DNA of 6,914 bases from the NCBI GenBank assembly GCA_964412395.1, contig CAYPOY010000286.1, forward strand, positions 1 to 6,914, given 5' to 3'. The DNA comes from CAYPOY01 sp964412395 (lineage in GTDB: Bacteria; Chloroflexota; Anaerolineae; B4-G1). The position numbers and the translations under genes are program-made. This document shows positions 1 to 6,554 of the stretch, in pieces (within the stretch, counting starts at the first letter, position 1; every line of letters starts with the position of its first letter). Below the pieces are notes generated by a model. The model was not told where the DNA came from. It did not search any database and saw only the letters and a program-made list of their open reading frames with translations.

Positions 1-87
1 GGCAATGGCCTCTTTGTGGTCGGTGCCTGGCCCACCCCAAGTGTACCGCGAACTGACCCTTCCCACCAGATTCATTATACTAGGAGG
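1..87. repeat. Direct repeat, copy A (partner at 2716-2800)
   Basis: Bases 2-87 align with 2716-2800 in the same orientation with about ten substitutions and one single-base gap, roughly 88% identity counted by eye. Homology stops right after the shared CTAGGAG, a Shine-Dalgarno-like string, in both copies. In copy B that string is the ribosome binding site of the lipoprotein gene; here it lies about 105 bp before the probable peptidase start, so it is not that gene's own binding site. The left end of the copy is cut by the window edge. On the minus strand it reads similarly to the transposase scrap at 2580-2778. Confidence 0.85.
53..81 (+). promoter_or_regulatory. Candidate sigma-70-type promoter in repeat copy A
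   Basis: CTGACC (53-58) and TATACT (76-81) are spaced by exactly 17 bp and match the TTGACA/TATAAT consensus at 4/6 and 5/6 positions. A start near base 88 would give a leader of about 100 nt before the peptidase start at 192. The equivalent in copy B (CTGTCC 2767-2772, TACACT 2789-2794, spacer 16) is weaker and would start transcription after that gene's Shine-Dalgarno, so promoter function is supported only for copy A. Confidence 0.4.
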
Positions 88-191
88 TGATGCCATCCGA
101 AGCCGACTCTATTTGTCTGAGATTCACGTACGCCCAGAGATCAAATAAAGTAGCCCAATGAATGAATGATTGGGGAAAGGATAAAGGAGAA

Positions 192-2099
192 ATGAGAAAA
201 ACGCTGATTCCGCTCATAGTTGTTGCACTGCTGATTTCCCTTAGCCTTGGCGCTGCCTATGTAGCACCAATAGACATCACCATAGGCAATGGGGCTGCCG
301 ATAACACCGCCGAGGCTGTGGACGATACGGCTGTGGAAGTTGTTGAGGCCGACGACGACGTGGCTGTGGAAGCCGCTGAGGTCGCTGAGACCGCTGACGA
401 TGTAGCGGTGGAAGCCGCTGAGGCCAACGAGGCCGGCGATGTGGATGCTGCCGCGGCTGCGGATTTCACCAAGCGGCTTCCAGGTAGCAATACATGCACG
501 TTGATGGCCGTAGGCAAGAACGCGACAGTAGATGGATCTGTGATCAGTGCCCAGACTTGGGATATATGGAATTCCGGAAGTGACGTTAATCTCAGGTATA
601 TACCAGCAGCAGATCACGAACCTGGTGAGACGCGCACGGTCGAGTGCTTCAACATATATGACCACAGTGGAGATAACCCGATTCTCGGAGGGAAAACGAT
701 AGAAATCCCCGAAGTTCCGCACACATATGCTGTCATTCAGTGCGAAATCGGGATAATGAACGAACACCAGGTATCCTTCATGGCCTCAACAAACTGTGAG
801 GTTCGTCCAGAATTATCCACGTTTACTACCCCAGTTCACAAGTGGAAAGTGGGCGAACCTTACGGCTCCGAGACCCACTCTGATGCCGTGCTTGGAATAT
901 CAGAGGCTTATCAGATATCTCTTGAGCGAGCAAAAACAGCAAGAGAAGCCGTTCAGGTCTTGACTTCTCTATATGAGAAATACGGGTTTGACACGGCATG
1001 GGCCGGAACGGGAGAGACGGCTATGATAGCAGACCCGAACGAAATATGGGTCGTTGATGTCATGCCGGTGGGCCCAGACTGGCGATACGGCTCTGGAGAG
1101 CCGGGAGCATTATGGGCTGCTATGAGAGTCCCTGATGACGCCTATTTCATGCTTGCCAACGAAACGCCCATTGGCGAAATAGACCTGAGCGACCCAGATC
1201 GCATGATGGCTTCATCAAACGTCTTCTCATTTGCGGAAGAGCGTGGATGGTGGGATAGTTCAAGTGAGGAGCCATTCCGTTGGGACGAGGTATACGGTGA
1301 TGGCCCGCCGAATAGTGCGCGCCACTTTATGGGTGTGAGCCTGGCAGCTCCCTCTCTCAACCTGAAGCCTCTCGAGACCTATCCTTCCTATGTGAAGCCG
1401 GACAAGAAACTTTCAGTTCTCGATATCAGAGAGATATACCTCTCACGTTACGAAGGAACTGTGTCAGACCGGAGAAACCAAATCGCTGCAGGGCCGTACA
1501 ACAATCCCTGGTGGCCTGTAGGTACACCGGGCTGGCTCTATGGAATCCCATCACAGTCTACTAGGAGATTGACTATCGCTCAGAGCAGAGATTGGTTGCC
1601 GGCTCCAATAGGCGGAGTCCTGTGGCACGGATTTGGTAACCCTGTGACTAACATCCTCACCCCCATCTACGCCGGGGTTACCAGACTTCCAGAAGCCCTG
1701 ACCATCGGAAATACTCAATTCTATAACCCGGACAGTGCGTTTTGGACCTGTAACCTCATGGATGTCTTGGCCCAAACATGCTATTCCCCCATGATAGAGA
1801 AAATCAGGGCAGAGCAAATCTCCATAGAGAGCAGATTACTCGTCGAACAGAAAGGCATCGACTTCACTGCTTACGAGCTTTACAGAAACGACGAGGCGGC
1901 TGGGCGTGAGTACTTAACTAACTACTGTATGGACACTGCCAATGAAGCCCTGGAGCAGTGGAGGGACCTGTTTGGCCGGCTAATAGTTGAGTACGACGCG
2001 CTGGAGACTTCTGCGACTGCCCCGGCCTTTACCAACCAAGCATGGGTCGAGGCTGTCAAGGCTGAGCAGGAACGCATTGATTGGCCGGGAACATGGTAG
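192..2099 (+). CDS. Secreted C69-family dipeptidase-like Ntn hydrolase
   Basis: Numbering is from ATG 192 (635 aa). That start is preferred because it opens a clean signal peptide (MRKTLIPLIVVALLISLSLG) preceded by AAAGGA (176-181) and AGGAG (185-189). An in-frame ATG at 162 would add ten charged residues and lacks a Shine-Dalgarno. Residues about 26-100 are an acidic Ala/Val/Glu/Asp low-complexity stretch with repeated VAVEAAE. The C69 domain follows: nucleophile Cys102 in a CTLMAVGKNAT motif, DGS at 114-116, MNEHQ at 189-193, STNCE at 199-203, RYEGT at 419-423, then the usual C-terminal half. In this family the Cys becomes N-terminal by autoprocessing and hydrolyses dipeptides. No lipobox is present, so the product is probably secreted or released after cleavage. 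Codons are rich in ATA and AGA, unlike the lipoprotein gene. The family call is firm; the substrate is not known. Confidence 0.88.
   Translation: MRKTLIPLIVVALLISLSLGAAYVAPIDITIGNGAADNTAEAVDDTAVEVVEADDDVAVEAAEVAETADDVAVEAAEANEAGDVDAAAAADFTKRLPGSNTCTLMAVGKNATVDGSVISAQTWDIWNSGSDVNLRYIPAADHEPGETRTVECFNIYDHSGDNPILGGKTIEIPEVPHTYAVIQCEIGIMNEHQVSFMASTNCEVRPELSTFTTPVHKWKVGEPYGSETHSDAVLGISEAYQISLERAKTAREAVQVLTSLYEKYGFDTAWAGTGETAMIADPNEIWVVDVMPVGPDWRYGSGEPGALWAAMRVPDDAYFMLANETPIGEIDLSDPDRMMASSNVFSFAEERGWWDSSSEEPFRWDEVYGDGPPNSARHFMGVSLAAPSLNLKPLETYPSYVKPDKKLSVLDIREIYLSRYEGTVSDRRNQIAAGPYNNPWWPVGTPGWLYGIPSQSTRRLTIAQSRDWLPAPIGGVLWHGFGNPVTNILTPIYAGVTRLPEALTIGNTQFYNPDSAFWTCNLMDVLAQTCYSPMIEKIRAEQISIESRLLVEQKGIDFTAYELYRNDEAAGREYLTNYCMDTANEALEQWRDLFGRLIVEYDALETSATAPAFTNQAWVEAVKAEQERIDWPGTW
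366..423 (+). repeat. Internal 16-bp repeat in the acidic pro-region
   Basis: GTGGAAGCCGCTGAGG occurs at 366-381 and again at 408-423, 42 bp (14 codons) apart and in frame. It encodes the repeated VEAAE core of the acidic stretch before the catalytic Cys. It suggests that the linker grew by in-frame duplication. Confidence 0.75.
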
Positions 2100-2148
2100 G
2101 GTTTAACGAGAACCACCTTACAGAATCGTGTTAAGCACCTGCCCAAGG

Positions 2149-2187
2149 AAAAGGGAGCAGATTGCATTGTACGGCTGCTCCCTTTTT
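2149..2187 (+). terminator. Intrinsic terminator of the C69 peptidase gene
   Basis: GGGAGCAG (2153-2160) pairs perfectly with CTGCTCCC (2175-2182). The stem extends with A-T pairs from AAAA (2149-2152) to the following T-run (2183-2187), around a 14-nt loop. It lies 50 bp after the stop codon at 2099 and fits a Rho-independent terminator, so the peptidase is probably monocistronic. Confidence 0.88.
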
Positions 2188-2579
2188 CACCCATAGATTT
2201 GGCCCGTCTCAACCACTAATATGGAAGACGTCCCATATTTTGTCAAGTCTCAATTCTGATACCAGGAACAGGTGATTTTGGGGAAATAGCAGCATTGTCA
2301 GGGAGTCTGTCACGATATTCAAAAAAGCTGCTTCCAAATTTGCACACCCCAGATGTGTCGGTTGGCCAACTCAAATGCCCGTATTATGGGGGTAGACAAA
2401 TTTGATTATCGCTTTTACACAACTAATGTCGGACTTCCTGATTGTACTATGGGGACTTCGACAAGCATTTTCGAAGGCCCTGATGAGCAATATTCAGTTA
2501 GCACCTGAACAACAGACCTACCCGACCTTGATGACACTAGACGACGGCCAGCGGCTCGGCAGTCTGCGGCAGGCACAGG
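2188..2579. other. Non-coding interval, no gene recognised
   Basis: No stretch here has both a plausible ribosome binding site and protein-like composition. One small hairpin is visible: AATATGG (2218-2224) pairs with CCATATT (2233-2239) around an 8-nt loop containing most of a GACGTC palindrome, followed by more T. It could be a backup terminator. The rest shows no structure that I can name. Confidence 0.5.
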
Positions 2580-2778
2580 TCAGTCATCGGAACGCCAGTT
2601 ATTCCGGCGATAAGCGCGATAGTAGTCTTCAACCTCCCGGAAATAAGGGACGCTTGTAGCGCCACATATCGTAGAGTGCGTTGGCGATGAAGCCGCGAGC
2701 GATGGCGATGAGAGTGCAATGGCCTCTTTGTGATCGGTGTCTGGCTCGCCCCAAGTGTATCGCGAACTGTCCCTTCCA
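2580..2778 (-). pseudogene. Frameshifted transposase C-terminal remnant, possibly IS110-type
   Basis: On the minus strand, 2778 to 2629 reads about 49 residues including LIAIARGFIANALYDMWRYK and then a stop. Changing frame near 2645 continues as YFREVEDYYRAYRRNNWRSD and ends at a natural-looking stop at 2580. Joined, the two segments resemble the end of IS110/IS1111-type transposases (an ALIAVARKLL...LYAMLRDGRPY-like pattern, then a basic/aromatic tail). No N-terminal part follows: homology is lost where the lipoprotein gene's ribosome binding site begins. The upstream half overlaps repeat copy B, and copy A reads GKGQFAVHLGWARHRPQRGH in the corresponding frame. The frameshift and truncation are visible; the family assignment is recalled pattern similarity only. 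Confidence 0.4.
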
Positions 2779-2800
2779 CAAAATTCATTACACTAGGAGA
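2716..2800. repeat. Direct repeat, copy B (partner at 1-87)
   Basis: This is the second copy of the 85-86 bp segment, ending in CTAGGAGA. AGGAG (2795-2799) sits 9 nt before ATG 2809 and is the ribosome binding site of the lipoprotein gene. The copy therefore supplies the translation signal here and perhaps the promoter, which is weaker than in copy A (CTGTCC, 16 bp, TACACT). Confidence 0.85.
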
Positions 2801-2808
2801 ACAAAAAA

Positions 2809-4143
2809 ATGAACAAAGCAACTCGCAGCCTATTGTTTGAGAACCTTCTAATACCAATGGTACTGGTGGCGCTTGTTTTCACCATCGCTGGTTGTGCGCC
2901 CAAGCCCGCGCCCGCTGAGCCAACGGAGCCCGCGCCCGCTGAGCCAACGGAGCCCGCCGCTGAGCCAACCAAAGTTTTCAAGCTGGGCGTGTTGGGGCCG
3001 TTCAGCGGGCCGGCTGCTCGCACTGGCGATGAGATCAGAGGGGCCGTCGAGATGGCTTTCGAGGCGATCAATTACCAGATCGGCGAGTATAAGATTGAGC
3101 CAGTGTGGATTGACTCGCAGTCTGACCCTGCCAAGGCAACTCAGGCATACGAGCAGGCCATTGTCCAAGAGGGCATGCAGGCTGGCATCCTGAACTGGCA
3201 CAGCTCGGTTGTGGTTGCCTGCATGAACATCGCGGCCAAGCACCATGTCCCGCATTTCTTTGGCTTTGGAGCCACGGAGGTGGTGAATGAGAAGTATGAA
3301 TCCGACCCCGAGATATACAGCTACTGGATGGGCAAGACCTGGCCCAGCCCGGCCAAGCTGAGCATTGCCTACGTCACCGCGCTGGAAGACGCCATTGCGG
3401 CCGGCACGTGGACACCCGAGAAGAAGACCGTCTTCATCTGGGGCGAGGACACCGACTGGGGCCGCAGCTTTGGCGGTGCGATCAAAGGGCAGTTCGAGGA
3501 CGCTGGCTGGAAGATCGTAGGTGAAGACTACTTCCCCATTGACCAAACCGAGTTCTATCCACTGCTGAACAAGATCAAGGGCCTGAACCCAGCCGTCATC
3601 GCCGGTACCAGTTCTGCGCCGTCAGCGATCTCGGCGCTCATCAAGCAGGCGGACGAGGTAGGGCTGGAGAGCCTGATCATCGCCGACGGTCTGGGCTGGG
3701 TTGGCGAGTGGTACGACCTCACTGGCTCCTCGTCCAACTACGTGATTGACCAGATTCCGCAGTTTGCGTCAGCGGAGGCCCAGGCATGGGTGAAAGAGTT
3801 CGAGGAGAAATACGACATCGCGCCCAGTCCTTCCGCTGCCGGGCAGTCCTACGACATGACCAACTTCTTCATCAAGTTAGCCCGGAGGACGCTCGAGAAG
3901 CACGGTGAACTGACGAGCGAGACGCTGTACGAGGTGGGGCAGAGCGAACTGTGGACCGGCAAACTGGTCTACACGGATGGCATGATGCACGCCCGCTACG
4001 AGTACAACGAGACGTCCATACCGGACCCGGTTGTGGGTAAGGGCTACTTCATCTTCCCGGTACTGCAGTACATGGACGGGGAGGGGATTATAGTCTGGCC
4101 TGACGATTGGGCCACTGGGCAACTGACACCCAAGCCTGAGTGA
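2809..4143 (+). CDS. LivK-like ABC transporter substrate-binding lipoprotein
   Basis: The 444-aa product starts at ATG 2809, 9 nt after AGGAG. It has a type II signal peptide with a hydrophobic core (residues about 14-25) and a lipobox ending IAGC, giving lipidated Cys29. A Pro/Ala/Glu/Thr linker (31-55) tethers the binding domain. The type I periplasmic-binding fold of the branched-chain amino acid/amide family (Peripla_BP_6-like) begins at VFKLGVLGPFSGPAA (56-70), continues with the EIRGAVEMAFEAIN helix, and includes the AAGQSYDMTNFF segment with Tyr348 near the C-terminal lobe. Such proteins deliver amino acids, amides, urea or similar ligands to a LivHM-type permease. No permease or ATPase gene follows; a strong terminator and a dead IS do, so partners must lie elsewhere. 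The ligand cannot be told from sequence. GC-rich codon use contrasts with the peptidase gene. Confidence 0.92.
   Translation: MNKATRSLLFENLLIPMVLVALVFTIAGCAPKPAPAEPTEPAPAEPTEPAAEPTKVFKLGVLGPFSGPAARTGDEIRGAVEMAFEAINYQIGEYKIEPVWIDSQSDPAKATQAYEQAIVQEGMQAGILNWHSSVVVACMNIAAKHHVPHFFGFGATEVVNEKYESDPEIYSYWMGKTWPSPAKLSIAYVTALEDAIAAGTWTPEKKTVFIWGEDTDWGRSFGGAIKGQFEDAGWKIVGEDYFPIDQTEFYPLLNKIKGLNPAVIAGTSSAPSAISALIKQADEVGLESLIIADGLGWVGEWYDLTGSSSNYVIDQIPQFASAEAQAWVKEFEEKYDIAPSPSAAGQSYDMTNFFIKLARRTLEKHGELTSETLYEVGQSELWTGKLVYTDGMMHARYEYNETSIPDPVVGKGYFIFPVLQYMDGEGIIVWPDDWATGQLTPKPE
2905..2970 (+). repeat. 24-bp tandem repeat encoding the lipoprotein linker
   Basis: A 24-bp unit (2905-2928) is repeated exactly at 2929-2952 and followed by an 18-bp version lacking 6 bp (2953-2970). 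It encodes two PAPAEPTE units plus PAAEPT. The perfect identity suggests recent slippage. Linkers of this kind are common in surface-tethered binding proteins of Chloroflexota. Confidence 0.9.
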
Positions 4144-4174
4144 TACATCACAATAGCTGCGTGCAGTAGTTAAG

Positions 4175-4216
4175 ATAGTGGGGAAGGGGGACAAAAGCTC
4201 CCTTCCTTACTATTTT
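4175..4216 (+). terminator. Strong intrinsic terminator after the lipoprotein gene
   Basis: Bases 4175-4190 pair with 4198-4213 in a continuous 16-bp stem, including three G-T wobbles, around the 7-nt loop ACAAAAG. TTTT follows at 4213-4216. It starts 32 bp after the stop codon and lies just outside the insertion sequence, so it belongs to the host gene. Confidence 0.9.
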
Positions 4217-4223
4217 GTTGTAA

Positions 4224-4286
4224 CCAGCGTGTTTCATAAGTCATCTCACTGATCTGAGAGTACCTTAACAATCAGCATTGTGGTAC
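4224..4286 (+). repeat. Left terminal inverted repeat of the IS (bipartite)
   Basis: The outer 16 bp (4224-4239) are identical to the complement of 6005-6020. The middle is diverged. The inner block 4264-4286 (CTTAACAA, then TCAGCATTGTGGTAC) matches the complement of 5958-5981 apart from one extra base and one substitution. The two-block form fits separate cleavage and transposase-binding parts. Confidence 0.9.
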
Positions 4287-4321
4287 GATAGGCGCATCTT
4301 TGCCACGAAGGAGGTGTGCCT

Positions 4322-5792
4322 ATGGCTTGATCTCGTAGACGTTCCAAGCCCAAGCCGGAGTTTCGCAGTCGAGTGGAAGCCGAAGTGGTGGATGAGTTGC
4401 TCCGCCGCTTCGTGGCACTGATCAAGCATGGGCTGGGACTAATGCTGGAAGCCCCTTCGGAACTGGCTCGCAAGGAGTTCCGCCAGAAGCCTGAATTGGC
4501 CTATGGCCCAGCGGACATTGCGGTGCTAGTTGCATGGGTGGCACAGGGACCTACGAGATGGCTTGGTCCGACTTCTGCCAGCACGTGCTGGCCTACCCAG
4601 ACTGGCAGGAGTTGCTGGGAGTGGATACTCAGGACGACTTGGAGCGTCTGGCTGCGGGCTTCGAGCACGTCCAGATGCGACTGGTCGAACTGGCGGTCCA
4701 CAATGGTCTGAAGGAAGGAGACAAGCAGGATACCCGTCCTGAAGGGCAGAAAGCAGCGGTGCGGGATGAGTTTGCCGAGTTCATCGGTGCTTCTCGGGTC
4801 ATCAAGCTGCTCAAGAAGCAGTTGTGCCCACTGCTGAAGCGGTTGGATGCGCAAGATCCTCCTCATCCTCCACACCGGCCGCGTATCTATCGCCCCCGTT
4901 CCTTCTTGTTGGCTGACATCCTGCGCTGGATGCTGCACCTCTCCTCCACCGACGAGTTGATCCGTAGGCTCAAGCAGCATCCTCACCTGGCTGGTGCAGT
5001 CAATTTCTAACCGGGACACATCCCCAGCAAGACCACCTTCAGCCGGCGGCGGATGGTGATCCCCCTGGATGACCTGAAGGTCGTCTTGCCTGCACTGATC
5101 AGGGTGTCAATTTTCGCCCGATATGGGGCCATCGATTTTCGGCCGAGATGGGCCACCCACAGCAGTGTAAGCAAGGAGCACCCCAACCGGTCCAACGGCA
5201 AGAGTGACTCGGAAGCGGCTTTCTGTGGCTATTCAGACAGCGACGGCGGGTTGCAATTCGGCTACTGCCTGCTGTTCGCGGTGGACTTCAAGACGGAGTT
5301 GCCGTTGGCTTTGCTGTTTGCCGGGGGTAATGCCCAGGATAGCCCTCTGACCGAACCCCTGCTAGAGCAGGCCCGGACGGAACATCCCTTACTGGCAGAG
5401 CGGGGCTGGCTCGTCGTCGGCGATGCAGGCTACGACGCGGTACATATCTTCGAGTATATCCTGCACCGGCTGCGTGCCTTGCTGGTAATCACCAAGAACC
5501 CGCGCAACACCGCCGACCCGCAGGCAGACCTGGCGACCGACACCCTATGTGTGTTGCGTCGTCGCAGCCCCTGGCACAAGGCGCTCTTCCGCAGCTGTAG
5601 GCGGTCGAGCGCACCAACAGCCGCGTCAAGCTGACCTTCAACCTGAAGTATCACAAGAACCGGGGCTGGAACGCCGTCGAGCACTGTGCACTCTTCGCCG
5701 TAGTCGCCATGCTGGGGATGGCCTGGGTGGCGGTCAAGACCGGACACCTCGACAAGATCTGCTCGGTCTGGACGTGGATCAGCCTAAACTGA
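4322..5792 (+). pseudogene. Broken DDE transposase (IS4/IS5-superfamily type)
   Basis: An excellent ribosome binding site (AAGGAGGTG, 4308-4316) precedes ATG 4322, but codon 3 is TGA (4328-4330), probably a CGA-to-TGA change. The frame continues (FRSRVEAEVVDELLRRFVAL) until about 4530, then shifts to the frame of 4534-5007 (EMAWSDFCQHVLAYPDWQEL to HLAGAVNF). TAA at 5008-5010 interrupts PGHIPSKTTFSRRRM, a typical pre-DDE motif. The same frame runs on to about 5600, where one missing base shifts to AVERTNSRVK and the natural stop at 5790-5792. The catalytic triad is recognisable: Asp codon 5134 (AIDF), Asp codon 5422 (VVGDAGYD) and Glu codon 5607 (AVERTNSR). The reconstructed length is about 490 aa. 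The DDE_Tnp_1-like fold is clear, the exact IS family is not. Confidence 0.88.
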
Positions 5793-5957
5793 AGGGGTGA
5801 GATCGCTTCCTCATCACCTCACCTCGCCCGGCGGGTAGCCGTCCGCTGAGGCGGGTTGCGCGTGCCTCGGCACAGTACGGCACAGCCTCTCTGAGTTCGC
5901 CAGCCTGGCTTGTGTGCCTACAGAGACCACCGGTAGCCGGGATAGCCCCACACCGAG
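5793..5957. other. Non-coding right arm of the IS
   Basis: GC-rich sequence between the transposase stop and the right inverted repeat. It contains a short hairpin, CCGC-TGAG-GCGG (about 5842-5853), and no coding signal. I see no passenger gene. Confidence 0.5.
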
Positions 5958-6020
5958 GTACCACGATGCTGAGTTGTTAAGTTGCTGGCCCGCCTAGACG
6001 GGGATTATGAAACACGCTGG
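5958..6020 (-). repeat. Right terminal inverted repeat of the IS (bipartite)
   Basis: Inverted partner of 4224-4286: inner block GTACCACGATGCTGAG plus TTGTTAAG (5958-5981), outer block TTATGAAACACGCTGG (6005-6020). It is equal in depth to the left end (63 bp), which fixes the element's right boundary. Confidence 0.9.
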
Positions 6021-6075
6021 ACCTACTTAGAGTCTGGGGGAGCATCGTGAGTCGAGATCGCAGGGCCTGGTTGTG

Positions 6076-6096
6076 GGACAAGTTGGCAACTTGTCC
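6076..6096. repeat. 21-bp perfect palindrome
   Basis: GGACAAGTTG (6076-6085), one central G, then its exact complement CAACTTGTCC (6087-6096). It sits 20 bp before the -35 of the promoter candidate at 6116. It could be a dispersed genomic palindrome or a regulator binding site. It is not followed by a T-run, so it is not a terminator. Confidence 0.85.
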
Positions 6097-6115
6097 GACG
6101 GTTCACTCACGAGAT

Positions 6116-6144
6116 TTGACAAACCAGGCAAAGTGTGGTACAAC
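6116..6144 (+). promoter_or_regulatory. Candidate promoter for the riboswitch transcript
   Basis: A perfect TTGACA (6116-6121), a 17-bp spacer, and TACAAC (6139-6144, 4/6 match) preceded by TGG, an extended -10 element. Transcription would start near 6151, giving about 215 nt before the riboswitch aptamer. The match is good but no downstream element confirms it. Confidence 0.5.
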
Positions 6145-6363
6145 ATAGCACAATTTGAATGTATCAGAGATATATCATCAATATGTCAAGGTCTTCTTGA
6201 TGGCCAAATCCCTCGAGTTGTAGCAATCGACAAAGAATGTCCGTGCGACTCAGTGAGGAAACCTATCATCTGATTAAAAGGTTAAAGCCTTGCTGTAAGC
6301 GTCAGGGCAGTGTCTGCCAATCGCCGCAGCCTGTCCTTGTGGTCTCTGAAAACAGCATAGATT

Positions 6364-6531
6364 AAAGGGCAAAGGTGTCTCCGTTTGTGGAGCTGAAAAG
6401 GAGAAGGCCGGTGCGAATCCGGCGCTGTCCCGCAACTGTGATCCTGGCCGATAGATGATGGTCGGTGACTCGCAGATGGGCACGAGCCATCCGCCATAAG
6501 CCAGGGGAGCCAGACCGCCTGCCTTTGCCTC
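6364..6531 (+). promoter_or_regulatory. Cobalamin (B12) riboswitch aptamer
   Basis: All core elements are visible. P1 is GGCAAAGG (6368-6375) with CCTTTGCC (6522-6529). A small stem CTCC/GGAG (6379-6382, 6389-6392) follows. The conserved core has GCCGG-TGCGAAT-CCGGC (6407-6423), leading into CTGTCCCGCAACTGTGA (6425-6441). A peripheral arm is closed by CCTGGC/GCCAGG (6443-6448, 6500-6505) and carries a GATGG/CCATC hairpin (6475-6491). The B12 box GAGCCAGACCGCCTGCC lies at 6507-6523. In this family, adenosylcobalamin or another cobalamin binds the core and usually lowers expression. The next gene starts at 6863 on the same strand. I do not assign the ligand subclass. Confidence 0.95.
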
Positions 6532-6554
6532 GATCAGATACCTTCCGAGGAGAG

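Larger units (their letters stand above)
4224..6020 (+). mobile_element. Degraded DDE insertion sequence, 1797 bp, ends intact
   Basis: CCAGCGTGTTTCATAA at 4224-4239 is repeated exactly, inverted, at 6005-6020. A second inverted block lies at the same depth on both sides (4264-4286 and 5958-5981), giving matched 63-bp bipartite ends. Between them is one transposase gene oriented rightward, disrupted by two stops and two frameshifts. No target-site duplication is evident: TTGTAA precedes the left end and ACCTAC follows the right end. The element sits directly behind the lipoprotein terminator. It is probably immobile by itself, but its ends might be used by a related transposase supplied in trans. 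Confidence 0.92.
6021..6363. other. Non-coding region upstream of the riboswitch
   Basis: A possible 66-codon frame at 6073-6273 begins inside a palindrome, has no Shine-Dalgarno and encodes nothing familiar, so I treat the stretch as non-coding. It holds the palindrome at 6076-6096 and the promoter candidate at 6116-6144. Nothing else recognisable lies between 6150 and 6363, apart from a poor alternative promoter just before the riboswitch (TTGTGG 6337-6342, TAGATT 6358-6363, spacer 15). Confidence 0.5.

Noticed and set aside
257..517. Minus-strand Ala/Ser/Thr-rich frame opposite the peptidase start
   Set aside because: It is the mirror of the acidic GC-rich repeat region of the real gene, with low complexity and no start signals.
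2402..2659. 85-codon plus-strand frame in the gap between the two genes
   Set aside because: It has no Shine-Dalgarno and no family resemblance, and it overlaps the better-supported minus-strand transposase remnant.
2767..2794. Promoter at the repeat copy B equivalent of the copy A promoter
   Set aside because: The boxes are weaker (CTGTCC, TACACT), and a start about 7 nt downstream would fall after the Shine-Dalgarno at 2795-2799, leaving an almost leaderless mRNA.
4218..6026. Target-site duplication flanking the IS
   Set aside because: TTGTAA on the left and ACCTAC on the right do not match at any length I tried.
6073..6273. 66-codon frame beginning at the 21-bp palindrome
   Set aside because: There is no Shine-Dalgarno, it starts next to the palindrome, and the promoter candidate lies inside it. 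The composition is not clearly protein-like.
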